64,000 nucleotides of DNA from Neocallimastix lanati (nom. inval.) (lineage: Eukaryota > Neocallimastigomycota > Neocallimastigomycetes > Neocallimastigales > Neocallimastigaceae), in assembly GCA_016946835.1 (NCBI GenBank), contig JACVTC010000048.1:233501-297500 (forward strand), given 5' to 3'. Numbering within the stretch: position 1 is the first letter of the stretch; every line of letters starts with the position of its first letter. The translations under genes were made by a program, and so were the position numbers. Under the pieces are notes generated by a model, which was given only the letters and a program-made list of their open reading frames with translations, had not been told where the DNA came from and did no database searches. This document shows positions 24,216 to 34,998 of the stretch, in pieces.

Positions 24216-24306
24216 ATTTGTTTACTTTTTATTATTTTTTTTATTATTATTTTTTATCTATAATCTATAATTAAATAAAGTTACTACAAAAACTAAAGTT
24301 TTCCAA

Positions 24307-24342
<36 letters not shown>

Positions 24343-24394
24343 ATAACTTTTATTATTATTAATATTAATATTAAATTATTAATTATTATTATTT

Positions 24395-24590
24395 AACAAA
24401 ACTTATGGATAATCTGATAGTATACCCTGTCTGACGTGCAGCTTGCCTCTTCACGGCGTCATGCCACGCGGGTACCACGGCTACTGTATTCAATATAAAA
24501 TACAGCAGTCCAGAGCCTACTAGCCCAATTACTATGTAGGTTAAACTTAGCCCGGAAATCTATATCCAAGGCTTTGTTAAATAATTTAAT
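24395..24590 (-). other. A1 GC-rich leader island 2
   Basis: This PBS-proximal, GC-rich segment is conserved almost exactly in A2 (56350-56540). It contains the hairpin CTGTATT/AATACAG (about 24483-24505) and the block GGTACCCGCGTGGCATGACG on the minus strand. A dimerisation or packaging role is plausible from position only. Confidence 0.5.
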
Positions 24591-24625
24591 TAATAAATAA
24601 TATTAAATTTTATTTTTCTAATATT

Positions 24626-24642
24626 CCCCGATATCTCCACCA
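24626..24642 (-). promoter_or_regulatory. A1 primer-binding site
   Basis: Minus strand TGGTGGAGATATCGGGG begins 7 nt after the 5' LTR. The leading TGG is the complement of the CCA tail, so the primer would be the 3' end of a tRNA whose acceptor ends TATCTCCA-CCA. The tRNA identity was not recognised. An identical site is present in A2. Confidence 0.75.
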
Positions 24643-24649
24643 TAAATTA

Positions 24650-25489
24650 TGTTAGGGTTCGGGTTTTATTAGAATTTTTATTTAATTATTTATTTTTAAT
24701 ATTTTTCTGTCTACATTTTAATTATTGAAAAACTTCACTTATTTATACTTTTTGAAAAAAAATAAATATGTAAAGCCTTTCTACATTTTATTATCATATT
24801 TAAAAAAAAATATTTACTATTACTAATTACTTAAAATTTTATATTAATTAAAATTAACTAATTCATAAGTATTTTTATTCTAATAAATTTTGGTTACATA
24901 ATTTTATATTATTTTTCATATACTAAAACTAAATTATTTAATATATACGAAAAGTAACAAACAAAATTTTAAAAGATTTTACAGAAAAATAAAGTTATTT
25001 TAATCAAGAATGTTAATATAATATTCTTATGTTTTATATAAAATAAATTTAAAAACTATAATATATTTAATATTAATTATTAATCAATTAAGATTTGATT
25101 TTATTTGTGGGGAATAAAAATATAAAATAATCAATTTAAAAATAAAATAAAATACTAAAAAGAATACAAGTTTAATATTGATACAATATAATAATAATAT
25201 AATAATATATTTGAAAATAAAAATAAAATATTAATATTGATAATAAACACTTTAATAAAATAATAAAATTTAAGGTTAAATTATAGATATTGATATTAAT
25301 AATAAAAATATAAAATTATTGATAATATTTTAGAAACTTTTAATAAAAATATAAAAAAAATATATATATTTAGAAAATATTTTAGTATAGAAAATATAGT
25401 AAAGTAATATTAAGTAAAGAATAATATAATGGATTCTAAAGTAAGTTGAAATTCTAATTAATAATCCATTATATGTTCGTTCTTTACCA
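24650..25489 (-). repeat. A1 5' LTR
   Basis: 840 bp, with small differences from 9109-9946: start TGTTAGGG, and one TATATATATTT variation near 25362. The minus-strand TATAAATAAG (about 24743-24755) is a likely promoter. It ends CTTTACCA before AATT at 25490-25493. Confidence 0.88.
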
Positions 25490-26144
25490 AATTTGATACG
25501 GGCTGGGGTTGAAACACTAAGATATTCAAAACAAAAAAAAAATAAATATTAACACATAACTATAAAAATAAGTTTTGAAACAAGAAAAAAATTAAATTTT
25601 AAAATATTCTTTATTTAAATTTAAAATTAAAATTATTTGTTCCCAGTATTAAAAAGAAAGAAATTTATTCTTCTTTTTATACTTTTATTTTAATACATTT
25701 TATTTATTATTAATATATTCTTTATAAAAAAAAAAAACTATTATAACTATTTTATTTTAATTTTTAACTATTATTTTAAATTAAAAAAAAATAACATTTA
25801 TTAAATTAAAATATAAAAAGTTAATTTGGAGCTTGTATCACGAAGGGCATTCCGGGCGGTAGCTTCTTCTTGATATTGTTATTCAGAGAGAGAATTATAC
25901 AGAATTGATATTTTCTGTATTTTAGATCATTTTTATTATTGGAATTCTTCTGTATTTTAGTTCATTTTTATTTTAATAAAGATTTAATTTATTTTTAATT
26001 TTTGTTTTATTTTTAGTTTATTTCAAAGGTTTTAGAAAATATTATACAGAAACTTATAATTCTGTATTTTACATCAAATATTTATTGAAATAGGTTTTTA
26101 TTATTCTTAATATAAAAATAAGAATTAGTAATGATTTAAATATT

Positions 26145-26351
26145 ATATAATTTTTAATAAGAATATTTAGTAATAATTTTTATTATATTTAATATTAATA
26201 AAATATTTAATAATTATTTTTATTAGATTTGATATTAATAAAAGATTTTAATAAGAATATTTAATAATAATTTTTATTATATTTAATATTAATAAAAGAA
26301 TTTTATAAGAATATTTAATAATAATTTTTATTATAAAAGATTTTAATAAGA
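26145..26351. repeat. K minisatellite, left part
   Basis: Tandem AT-rich units of roughly 50 bp (TTAATAAGAATATTTAATAA then TTTTTATTATATTTAATATT) continue at 32619-33170 beyond the copia insertion. Confidence 0.8.
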
Positions 26352-26625
26352 AGATTTTTTAGACACATTAATGTTTATATAATTAAATAATAGTTTAATT
26401 TATTTATATTATAGATATTTTATTATTTATTAATATATTTTTTATGAAAATAGAACTAAAGAAAAACATATTCATTTAGAAAGCTTTTATACATGAATAT
26501 TATTTATTAAATTAATTGATTGGTTAATATAAAATGAAATATAGTAAATATATTTTAACACTCCTCCTCAAATGTAACTTCGTTTCAATGTTACATTTGT
26601 TTAATTTTAACTATATTTTTTAGAA

Positions 26626-29322
26626 TTAAAATTTTAAATCCTCAATTTTATATAATAAAGAATTTCTGAATTTTTCCATAAGAGTGTTATTCAGATATTT
26701 AGTGAATCCATCGGCCAAATTATTTTGAGATTGAATATATTCTAATTTTATAAAATTTTTATTTATTATTTCTCTAATATAATGAATTCTTATATCAATA
26801 TGTTTTGTCTTCGGATTAATGGATTGATTTTTGCTGTTGAATATGGCAGCTTTGTTATCTATTTTTATTTTAATACATTTAATATTATAATATAATTCTT
26901 TCATTAAGTTTAAATACCAAATGCAGTGCTTGCCACATTCACTCAGACTATAATACTCCGATTCTGCAGTAGATGTTGACACACAGTGTTGTAGCTTGGA
27001 ACACCAGCTAGTTGGTGCGTTGCCCATGGTTACTAAAAAACCTGTTGTTGATCTTCTGGTTTCAGTATCTCCTGCAAAGTCGGCATCAACAAAGGCTTCT
27101 ATTCCTAGTTTCCTTGTATAGTTTATCCCGTAACTCGTTGTTCCTTTAAGATATCTTAGTATTCGTACGACATTGTTCCAGTCTTCCATATTCGGATTAT
27201 TTGATTTTCGTGCTGCTTTACTTACCGAAAATAGAATATCAGGTCTGGTGCATATAGCAATGTAGAGTAAATTTCCTATTGCACTTCGATAGGTAGTTTG
27301 ATTAAACTTTATATTTCTAAGTTTGTCGTCCGTAATTGGTTTTGTATTCCTTAATGGTTTTTCATTATTCATATTGAATTTCTCTAAAACCTCTATAATG
27401 TATCTTCTTTGATGCATAAAATATCCATTTTTGTGTTTAACAAATTTTATTCCGATAACGAAATCCACGTCTCCAATTTCTTTTATTTTATATTTTCTTT
27501 TGAAATATTCTTTTATAATTTTAATTTCATTCTCTTTTCCAGCGATTAAAATATCGTCAACATAAATACCGACGATACATAAAATGTTTTTATTTTTACC
27601 ATTTTTTACATATATACATGGTTCACTTACCATTCTTCTAAGTCCTATTTTAGTTAAGAATTTATTAATTTCTTTATTCCATTCTCGTCCGCTTTGTTTC
27701 AGACCATATATAGCCTTGTTTAATTTCCAGTATTTTGTATTAAAGTCTGGATGACCTTCTGGAAGTTTCATATAAATATTTTCACTTAACTTGGCATTAA
27801 GGTAAGCAGCGTTTATATCGATTTGTTCTATATTAAAATTATTTTGGGCTGCAATTGAAATTAAAATTCTGATAGAGTCGTGTTTTAACGTTGGTGCAAA
27901 AGTATCATGAAAGTCTATTCCAAGTTCTTGGGTAAAACCTCGTGCTACCAATCTTGCCTTTCTTTTTGTTATCTCGCCATTCGCATTTCTTTTATATTTG
28001 AAAATCCATCGTGAGGAAATTACATTGGCATTTTTGGGTATATATTTAATTGTATTAAATACATTTAAGTTTTTCATATTGCTTAATTCTTCATTTACTG
28101 CATTAATCCACTCTTTTCTATCGATTAAATTTTGAATGTCTTTATAATTTTCTGGTTCTCTTAAGGTATTTGTTGTCTTTCTTCTTTTGTTATTACTTTC
28201 ATTTATAATATTCATAGTTCTTTTTTTATTATTGGTCTCGATATTATTTAATTTAAATGAATTGTTATTAGTCAATAAAGTATTTATAATTTCGTTTCCA
28301 TTACGTTGAATATAATTTTTATTGATAATTGTGTTGTCATTTACTCTGCTGCTTTCAATATTATTATTGTTATTGATTGTTTTATTGGCTGTATTATCAT
28401 TTATTTTATTATTATTATCTTCTCTATTTTGGCTATTATTATTATTTTCAATATTATTATTATTAATTCTAATTTTATTATTACTATTATTTGTATTATT
28501 ATTATTACTATTATTTGTATTATTATTATTATTATTATTTATATTATTATTATTGATAAAATTATTATTGGTTATGTCATTATTATTAATTTTATTATTG
28601 TTTATATTATTATTATTATTTGTATTATTATTAATGAAATTATTGTTATGGTTATTATTATTGATATTTTCATTGTTATTGTTACTATTATTGTTACTGT
28701 AATTATTATTTCTTTGTTTTTTGTTATATTTTCTTTTATTCTTAGAATTATTTTTATTGATTATATCTTCGTATATATTTTGTATATTGCTATTATTTAA
28801 TATTGGTGAATTTCTTAGGATGTTTTCTGAATTAAAAAATTCATTAGAACTTGGATAATCAATTTTATTTAATCTTTGTTGAATATTATGATTAATGTTA
28901 TATGTATTGGTATCGTATGTATTTTTATTATAGTATGTATTATATGTATTATTTCCCCTGATTTCGTGATCCGGAATAAAATTGGAAAATTCAGGTGAGC
29001 ATTCTTTAAGATAACTGTTTCCAGGATTGGATTCGAAAAAAGCAACAGATCTAGATAGGATTATTTTATTAGTAGTAATATCTAAAATTTTGTAAGCTGA
29101 TGGATTTTCAGAGTATCCTAGAAAAATCCCTGGTTTAGTATTGTTATCGAATTTAGATCTAAAGACTTTAGGAATAAAGAAATAAACTTTGCATCCAAAT
29201 ACTTTAATATTTGAATAGTTGACCTTTGTTTTGTTAATTATTTCATAAGGTATTTTCATATTTATTCCTTTGTGTGGAATGCGATTATGTATATAATTAG
29301 CAGTAGAGGTAGCATCTTCCCA
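26626..29322 (-). pseudogene. Copia pol, 3' part: integrase end, RT, RNase H
   Basis: Begins in the integrase C-terminal region (VFGCKVYFFIPK, KPGIFLGYS), followed by an extreme Asn-rich spacer (about 28310-28760). RT follows (WINAVNEELSNMKN, ARLVARGFTQ, QIDINAAYLNA, YVDDILIAG at about 27560) and then RNase H (VDADFAGDTETRRSTTGF; STAESEYYS), ending at 26626. The open frame with ATG starts at 29259, but homology continues upstream in this frame to about 29322, where it should join the 29262-31442 reading frame. A single-base indel separates them. Domain order (IN before RT) is diagnostic of Ty1/copia. Confidence 0.9.
28310..28760 (-). repeat. AAT/ATT microsatellite coding poly-Asn in copia pol
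   Basis: Dense ATT triplets on the plus strand, read on the minus strand mostly as Asn with Ile, Thr and Ser interruptions over about 150 codons. It lies between integrase and RT, a linker region tolerant of length change. Confidence 0.85.
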
Positions 29323-31442
29323 AAATTGGTGACTAGTTTAGAGTCATTCAGCATAGCTTTGGCGGAATTAATTAGGGTGCCATTGAATCGTTCCACCCTT
29401 CCATTTTGTTGTGGGTTATATGGTACAGTTAGCTGATGTTTGATACCATAGGATTTAAAGAATAAATTAAAATTATTATTGCAAAATTCTGTACCATTAT
29501 CCGTTCGAATATATATAATTCTAGTATTATACTTATTTTTAATACTTAAAAACCAATTGTAAAATGAGTTAAAGGTGTCACTTTTAGATTTTAAAAACAA
29601 AGTCCATCCATAGCGTGAATAGTCATCGAGGATTGTAAAAAGATATTTGTTACCATAAAGTGATTCAGGAAGAGGTCCAACCAAGTCCATGTGAAGTAAT
29701 TCAAATATATGTTTCGACTTATTTATTGCTTGCTTATATGGTTTATTTTTAAGTTTTGAATTCATACAAATTGGGCATTGATTAACTGGTGTATTAAGTT
29801 TTAATAATTTGTTTTTAATATGACTAATATCAAAATGACATAATCTTCTATGCCATAAATTTAATCTCTTTGCTGCATTTGGTGTAGTGAAATTTATTTC
29901 TAAATTATTATGTTGATTGTTATTATTATTGAGATTTATTTTATTATTGGAAATCCAAATTTTAAATGTATTAGTCTTGGTTGCAGTGATGTTAACTATT
30001 CTTTTATCATTGCTATCGTAAATGATTGCATATGATTTATTATTTGAATTATTAAAAACAATTTTATAATTTTCTTTTAGTAATTTGCATATAGATATTA
30101 AATTTTTATTGATGGCTGGAGAGTAGTATACCTCATTAAGTATTACTTCATTGTTGTTTACATACCCCTTAAATTTTCCTTTATGGACAGCTGTAATTAT
30201 TTGTCCATTAGCTAGATTAATTTCTTCATTACATTTTTTTATGTCTATTAGAAGATTAAGATTGCTTGTGATATTGATTGAAGCACCGGAGTCCAAAATC
30301 CAACATGAAAGAAAGTTTTTGTCACTATCTTCATTTAAAAATTCTTTTTCAATGTTGCAGTAATTTAATTCAATATTATTTTCTGTATTATAATCTTTAG
30401 TAAAGGCATCTGCGTATATTGTGTCATAATTACTTGAAGAGGCATCATTAGTATTCACATAATTAATATCGTTTTGAAATTTTCTTTTGTTTTTAGTTCT
30501 TTTATTAAATTTATTTATGTTTTGATTTTTATATAAATTATTTTTTCTGAATTTACATTCATAGAAGTAATGTCCTCTTCTTCCACAATAGTTACATCTT
30601 CCACTACTCCTTTTGAGACTTTTTCTTTTACCTTTAGTTCTATTATTGTTTCGATAATTCTTGCTCTTTCTTGTTTCAGCATTGAAGAGAACATTATTAT
30701 TGTTGTTTTCCTGAATGGATTTTTTTTCTTTTAAATTAGATAAAACGATATTAGGGATGATTTCCTTAACATAGGAGCAGCATGATTCCCAACTCTTATG
30801 TTGAAAGACGTTTATCCACCTTAGATCTTCAGGTAAGCATCTATTTAGAATGCCGATTTTTGTATTTATACTAAGGTCATTGTCAATTTTCTCAAGTTCG
30901 TCTATTAAATTTTGCAAATTGGCAATGAATATATTTATATCGGTCTTGGTGTCAAACTTCATTGTTTCAATTTTGTTTTGGATTTCGATTTTTCTTCTTT
31001 CCTTGCTTTTGGTAAACGATTCTTGGAAGATGTTCCAAATTTGAAAAGCGGTCTTTTCATTTCCATTTATTAGTTTTTGTGTTTGTTCTCCAAGCCCATT
31101 TATGATAATCCATTTGGCCGTGATGTCGTTAGTTATATCAATGTTTTTAGTGTTCTTTTCATAAACTAACAAACTATCAAATTGATCCTCCGGGTAATCT
31201 GTTAATTCTTCTCTTATATCTCTCTTTCTTAACTTCTTTACAATTGGATGAAGGACATATTTGGTTAATTTATTTATTGTTAGCAAATACAGAATTTTTC
31301 TTCTCCAACCAGGGTAGTTTTCTGTATTTAGTTCAGTAATTTGGTTGAAATTTTCGGAATAATTAAAGGTTATTCCGTTATGTGTAATATCTTCTCCGGT
31401 GAGGTTGATAACTTGTTCTTGGTTTCTTCTTCTTCCAGCCAT
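29262..31442 (-). pseudogene. Copia gag, protease and integrase core (726-aa frame)
   Basis: Starts with a true ATG (MAGRRRNQEQ). Gag region (YPGWRRKILYLLTINKL; typical copia gag) spans about residues 1-260; CCHC knuckle CNYCGRRGHYFYEC near 285; protease WILDSGASINITSN near 380; GAG-pre-integrase zinc region (LWHRRLCHFD ... CPICMNSK) near 530-560; integrase core (MDLVGPLPES, ILDDYSRYGW, RTDNGTEF, YNPQQNGRVERFNGT). Homology leaves this frame near 29320 (TNFGKM where a copia integrase expects FWEDA) and resumes in the next frame, so a 1-nt indel truncates the protein. Confidence 0.92.
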
Positions 31443-32381
31443 TTCGAGTACTTTTGAAATTTAAAATTTTTATTATTGTTTTAAATTAATTATATATTTT
31501 TTTTAAAATCTCGATTAATAAAAATATTTTAGTAGTTTAAAAAAATATATTATAATATTTAATTCTGTTAATTTTTATTAATTTATTAGTATTAATTTGT
31601 TATATTAAAAATTCTCATTTTAATTTTTACTTAAATTTGATTTCATTAATTTGTTACTATTTTTATCTCATTTAGTATTGTAATACCAAACTTTAATAAA
31701 TAAGGCATTTATATTATTTAATTTATTATTAATTTTGATTAAATAAAAGGTGATTATTATTTGATTAGATTTTTTATTTTTTATTCATTGATTAGTTTTA
31801 TAATTTCATTTTAATATATTTGATATATTATATAATGTAATTTATTCAAAATTTTATTTAATACATATAATTAGTTTTTTCATTATTATTTTAATTTATT
31901 TATATTTTTTTTTTATATTAATAATATTTTAGTTTCAAATTTATCTAAATACCATCAGTTGACTATTTATTTCTCATCTTGATGATATTAGATTTAATTT
32001 AATTAAATATTAGTATCATCAGTTGACTATTTATTTCTCATCTTGATGATACTGTGTTTATTTTATTTTTAATATTAATATCATCAGTTGACAATGAATT
32101 TTTCATCTTGATGATATCATTTTTATTTTATTTTAATATTAATATCATCAGTTGACAATAAATTTTTCATCTTGATGATATTAATTTTATTATTTAACAA
32201 TTTAACTATAATTTTATTTATTGTTGATTAAAAAAATCTTTATTTCTTATGGATTTGTTTCGGTAATAAATAAAATACAATAAATAATAAAAATAATAAT
32301 TTATTAGTTCTTTGGTTTTATTGAAAGGTAAAAATAGAAAAATTTAATTTATATTATAACTTAACTTTATTTTAATTCAAA
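31443..32381 (-). other. Copia 5' leader with hairpin repeats
   Basis: Untranslated. Four copies at about 31950-31990, 32012-32052, 32080-32120 and 32140-32182 share ATCATCAGTTGAC then CATCTTGATGAT; each is self-complementary at its ends (ATCATCA/TGATGAT), so they form a row of hairpins. The remainder is AT-rich with nothing else recognised. Confidence 0.85.
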
Positions 32382-32410
32382 CTCAATTAGTAGATTGAGA
32401 CTCTTAATCT
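32382..32410 (-). promoter_or_regulatory. Copia primer-binding site, half-tRNA type
   Basis: The plus strand next to the 5' LTR reads like the D arm plus anticodon arm of a tRNA-Lys(CUU): CTCAATTAGTAGA then TGAGACTCTTAATCT, where CTCTTAA is the anticodon loop. The element RNA would thus pair with an internally cleaved tRNA 5' half, the mode known for Drosophila copia with tRNA-iMet. Confidence 0.65.
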
Positions 32411-32618
32411 TTTAGACACATTAATGTTTATATAATTAAATAATAGTTTAATTTATTTATATTATAGATATTTTATTATTTATTAATATATTTTTTATGA
32501 AAATAGAACTAAAGAAAAACATATTCATTTAGAAAGCTTTTATACATGAATATTATTTATTAAATTAATTGATTGGTTAATATAAAATGAAATATAGTAA
32601 ATATATTTTAACAAGATT

Positions 32619-33170
32619 TAATAATAATTTTTATTATATTTGATATTAATAAAAGATTTTAATAAGAATATTTAATAATAATTTTTTTTATTAGATTTGA
32701 TATTAATAAAAGAATTTTATAAGAATATTTAATAATAATTTTTATTATAAAAGATTTTAATAAGAATATTTAATAATAATTTTTATTATATTTAATATTA
32801 ATAAAAGAAATTTATAAGAATATTTAATAATAATTTTTATTATATTTAATATTAATAAAAGAAATTTATAAGAATATTTAATAATATTTTTATTATATTT
32901 AATATTAATAAAAGAATTTTATAAGAATATTTAATAATATTTTTATTATATTTAATATTAATAAAAGAATTTTATAAGAATATTTAATAATAATTTTTAT
33001 TATATTTAATATTAATAAAAGAAATTTATAAGAATATTTAATAATAATTTTTATTATATTTAATATTAATAAAAGAAATTTATAAGAATATTTAATAATA
33101 ATTTTTATTATATTTGATATTAATAAAAGATTTTAATAAGAATATTTAATAATAATTTTATTTTATTATT
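32619..33170. repeat. K minisatellite, right part
   Basis: About ten AT-rich tandem units of roughly 50 bp, alternating ATAAAAGAATTTTATAAG and ATAAAAGATTTTAATAAG junctions. It is the continuation of 26145-26351 in LTR K. Confidence 0.85.
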
Positions 33171-33224
33171 ATTAAGAGTATTTAATAGGAAATACAAGGT
33201 ATTTAGTGACACCCCGTATCAAAT

Positions 33225-34190
33225 TGTAAGAATCTATAATTATTTTTAAATAAAATAATTATATTTTCTTAGTTAAAGTTATAATTATAACTTTATTTAA
33301 TTATATAATATTTATTCATTTAAATATTATTAATAATTATATAACTCCATATTAAATATTCATTAATTTAATACAACAAAATTTATTTAATTAATTATTA
33401 TTTATACATTTATAAATAATTATAGTTTATTTAATTATACATTTAATTATTAAATTTATTAGTCTTAGTTTATTTATTTAATTAAATTGTAAACAAATAT
33501 ATTATGTATTCTAATATGTATTTTAATAATGTATTCTGTATTTTGTTTATTAATATCATTATTATGTTATTTTCCTTATTTGTAAATTTATAATTTTATG
33601 ATCGAAATATCTTTTATTTTTTTTATTCTTTTATTTTCGATCAATTACATTAGATTAGCGAATCGGTTAATTAGGGTTTTTCCCAATTACTTCTTAAAAG
33701 TAATTGGTTTTACCTAATTGATACGATGATCGATATGGATAGAATATCGATCAAAAATCTTATCTAGGTTTTTCTCTCTAATCTTTTCCTAGATAAGAGA
33801 TTTGTTAAGATTAGAAAACATTTTTTAATTTAACCTTATTTTTCAAAAAAGTATAAATAAGGCTCTTGAATTCTCTTTGAGAAATCAAGAGTTATTATTA
33901 TAACAATTATAATATAGTAATAATATTAACAAATATTTTATATTTCTATTTTAATAAAGCAAGTTTTAATAAAACAAATTTAAAAATAAAATAAAATAAA
34001 ATAATCTTTTTCCTTTGTCAATTCTGTGTTATTAGTTTATTATAATTAGTTATAATAAACTCTTTCCTATAGAAGATAAGTATATTTATCTTTTTTGCTC
34101 TCTCAATTTAATAATAATTATTATTTAATTATTATTAAGTTGTAGTTAATAATTTAATTATAATTAATTTTATAATTAAATTATTACACA
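33225..34190 (+). mobile_element. Solo LTR E2
   Basis: 966 bp from TGTAAGAATC to TTATTACACA, very similar to E1. The TATA box TATAAATA (33852-33859) is followed by hairpin CTCTTGA/TCAAGAG (33863-33891). Upstream, three successive hairpins occur: CCAATTAC/GTAATTGG (33683-33707), GATCGATAT/ATATCGATC (33728-33752), TATCTAGG/CCTAGATA (33761-33795). All are kept in E1 and largely in E'. Confidence 0.82.
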
Positions 34191-34194
34191 AATT

Positions 34195-34853
34195 TGATAC
34201 AGAACATTTAAAATATTCCATATCTAGTTATTTATTTATTTGGTCGTTTCTCTAGGGAATTATGACACAATAATATATTCTAATAAATATAAGAAAATAA
34301 TTTATAATAATAATGTTTTATAATAATATTTTGTTCTTTATTTATTTTTATAATTTTATTTTTACATACATAATAATTTATTATTACATTCTCTTAATTT
34401 TATATAATTGTTAAAATAATTAATTAATATTATATTTTTATTAAACATATCTCTTTAACTATTAATTTCCTAATAACTTTATTTAAAAATACAATTTCAT
34501 TATTAAATATATTTAACTATTAATATTTAAAATATATTTCCTGAATAAAATATAATTATCAATATTTATAATATAATTCCTAAAACTATATAATTCTCAA
34601 AATAATATTTAAAATATAAAATAAAACTTATTAATAATAATGATGAATTAATTTATTATCATAATAATAGAATCATTAATAATATAATTTATCTATTTTT
34701 AATTATGATAAAAGAATTAACCATGCTTTTAAAAATAATTATTTGAATTAACTATATATAAATTATTTTAATTATTATAACCAATAATATTTATACAATA
34801 TTTCTAACCTAAATTTCTTACCTAAATCTTATTTTTATAGTGGTATCGTATCA
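34195..34853 (-). repeat. D 3' LTR
   Basis: 659 bp. TGATAC/GTATCA inverted ends. No difference from 37128-37786 was noticed by eye, pointing to recent insertion. AATT precedes it at 34191-34194. Confidence 0.88.
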
Positions 34854-34905
34854 AGATTCCCTCACTTTAAATAAGACTTCGTCCCTTGAAGTCAGGCGAA
34901 AAAAA

Positions 34906-34942
<37 letters not shown>

Positions 34943-34998
34943 ATTTAATAATTAAATTTTTATATATATTTTGTTAAAAAAGTAAAAACATAAAAATA

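Larger units (their letters stand above)
22363..24625 (-). other. A1 5' leader, including hairpin repeats and poly-T/A
   Basis: Untranslated region between PBS and gag, about 2.26 kb, far longer than usual. Next to gag, 22480-22680 has four imperfect copies of a unit starting TTCAGACTC and ending GAAAATCTGA, each able to form a hairpin. Farther from gag it is homopolymer-rich (23650-23763, 24310-24340) with two GC-rich islands (see separate entries) and a conserved block at about 22975-23270 (AACCATCAAATATATAGC, TATCCCGCGTAG). A2 has the same layout. Confidence 0.8.
9109..25489 (-). mobile_element. Ty3/gypsy retrotransposon A1, full length, broken
   Basis: LTRs at 9109-9946 and 24650-25489 enclose, on the minus strand, PBS, a long leader, gag and a frameshifted pol. 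AATT flanks both ends. Chromovirus M (11731-19117) sits inside pol. Net length without M is about 9 kb. Three lesions inactivate pol: the M insertion, a nonsense codon at 19172-19174 and a 1-base insertion near 21100. The two LTRs differ by a few changes (start TGTTATGG against TGTTAGGG, and indels), so A1 is older than A2. It has no chromodomain. Confidence 0.92.
26357..32613 (-). mobile_element. Ty1/copia retrotransposon, nearly complete
   Basis: Two identical-length 204-bp LTRs (26357-26560 and 32410-32613) with 5-bp duplication AGATT (26352-26356 and 32614-32618) bound a gag-pol on the minus strand. The polypurine tract TTTGAGGAGGAG (minus, 26561-26572) directly precedes the 3' LTR start TGTTAAAATA. 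The sense-strand LTR end is GTGTCTAAAA, not CA. One frameshift in integrase is the only obvious lesion. Confidence 0.9.
25494..33221. mobile_element. LTR K (about 1.47 kb without insert), interrupted by the copia element
   Basis: Outer ends are inverted, TGATACGGG and CCCGTATCA, and AATT flanks both sides. The copia element at 26357-32613 sits inside its minisatellite with duplication AGATT, so the outer halves (25494-26356 and 32619-33221) form one LTR. A small GC-richer patch lies at about 25830-25870. No protein-coding sequence of its own remains. Confidence 0.75.

Noticed and set aside
25494..25842. Short separate LTR ending GTATCA at about 25842
   Set aside because: There is no matching duplication on the right (CGAAG), whereas the K ends at 25494 and 33221 are inverted and both flanked by AATT.
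28306..28800. Long plus-strand ORFs rich in Ile/Leu resembling membrane proteins
   Set aside because: They are the antisense of the Asn-encoding AAT repeat in copia pol; low complexity only.
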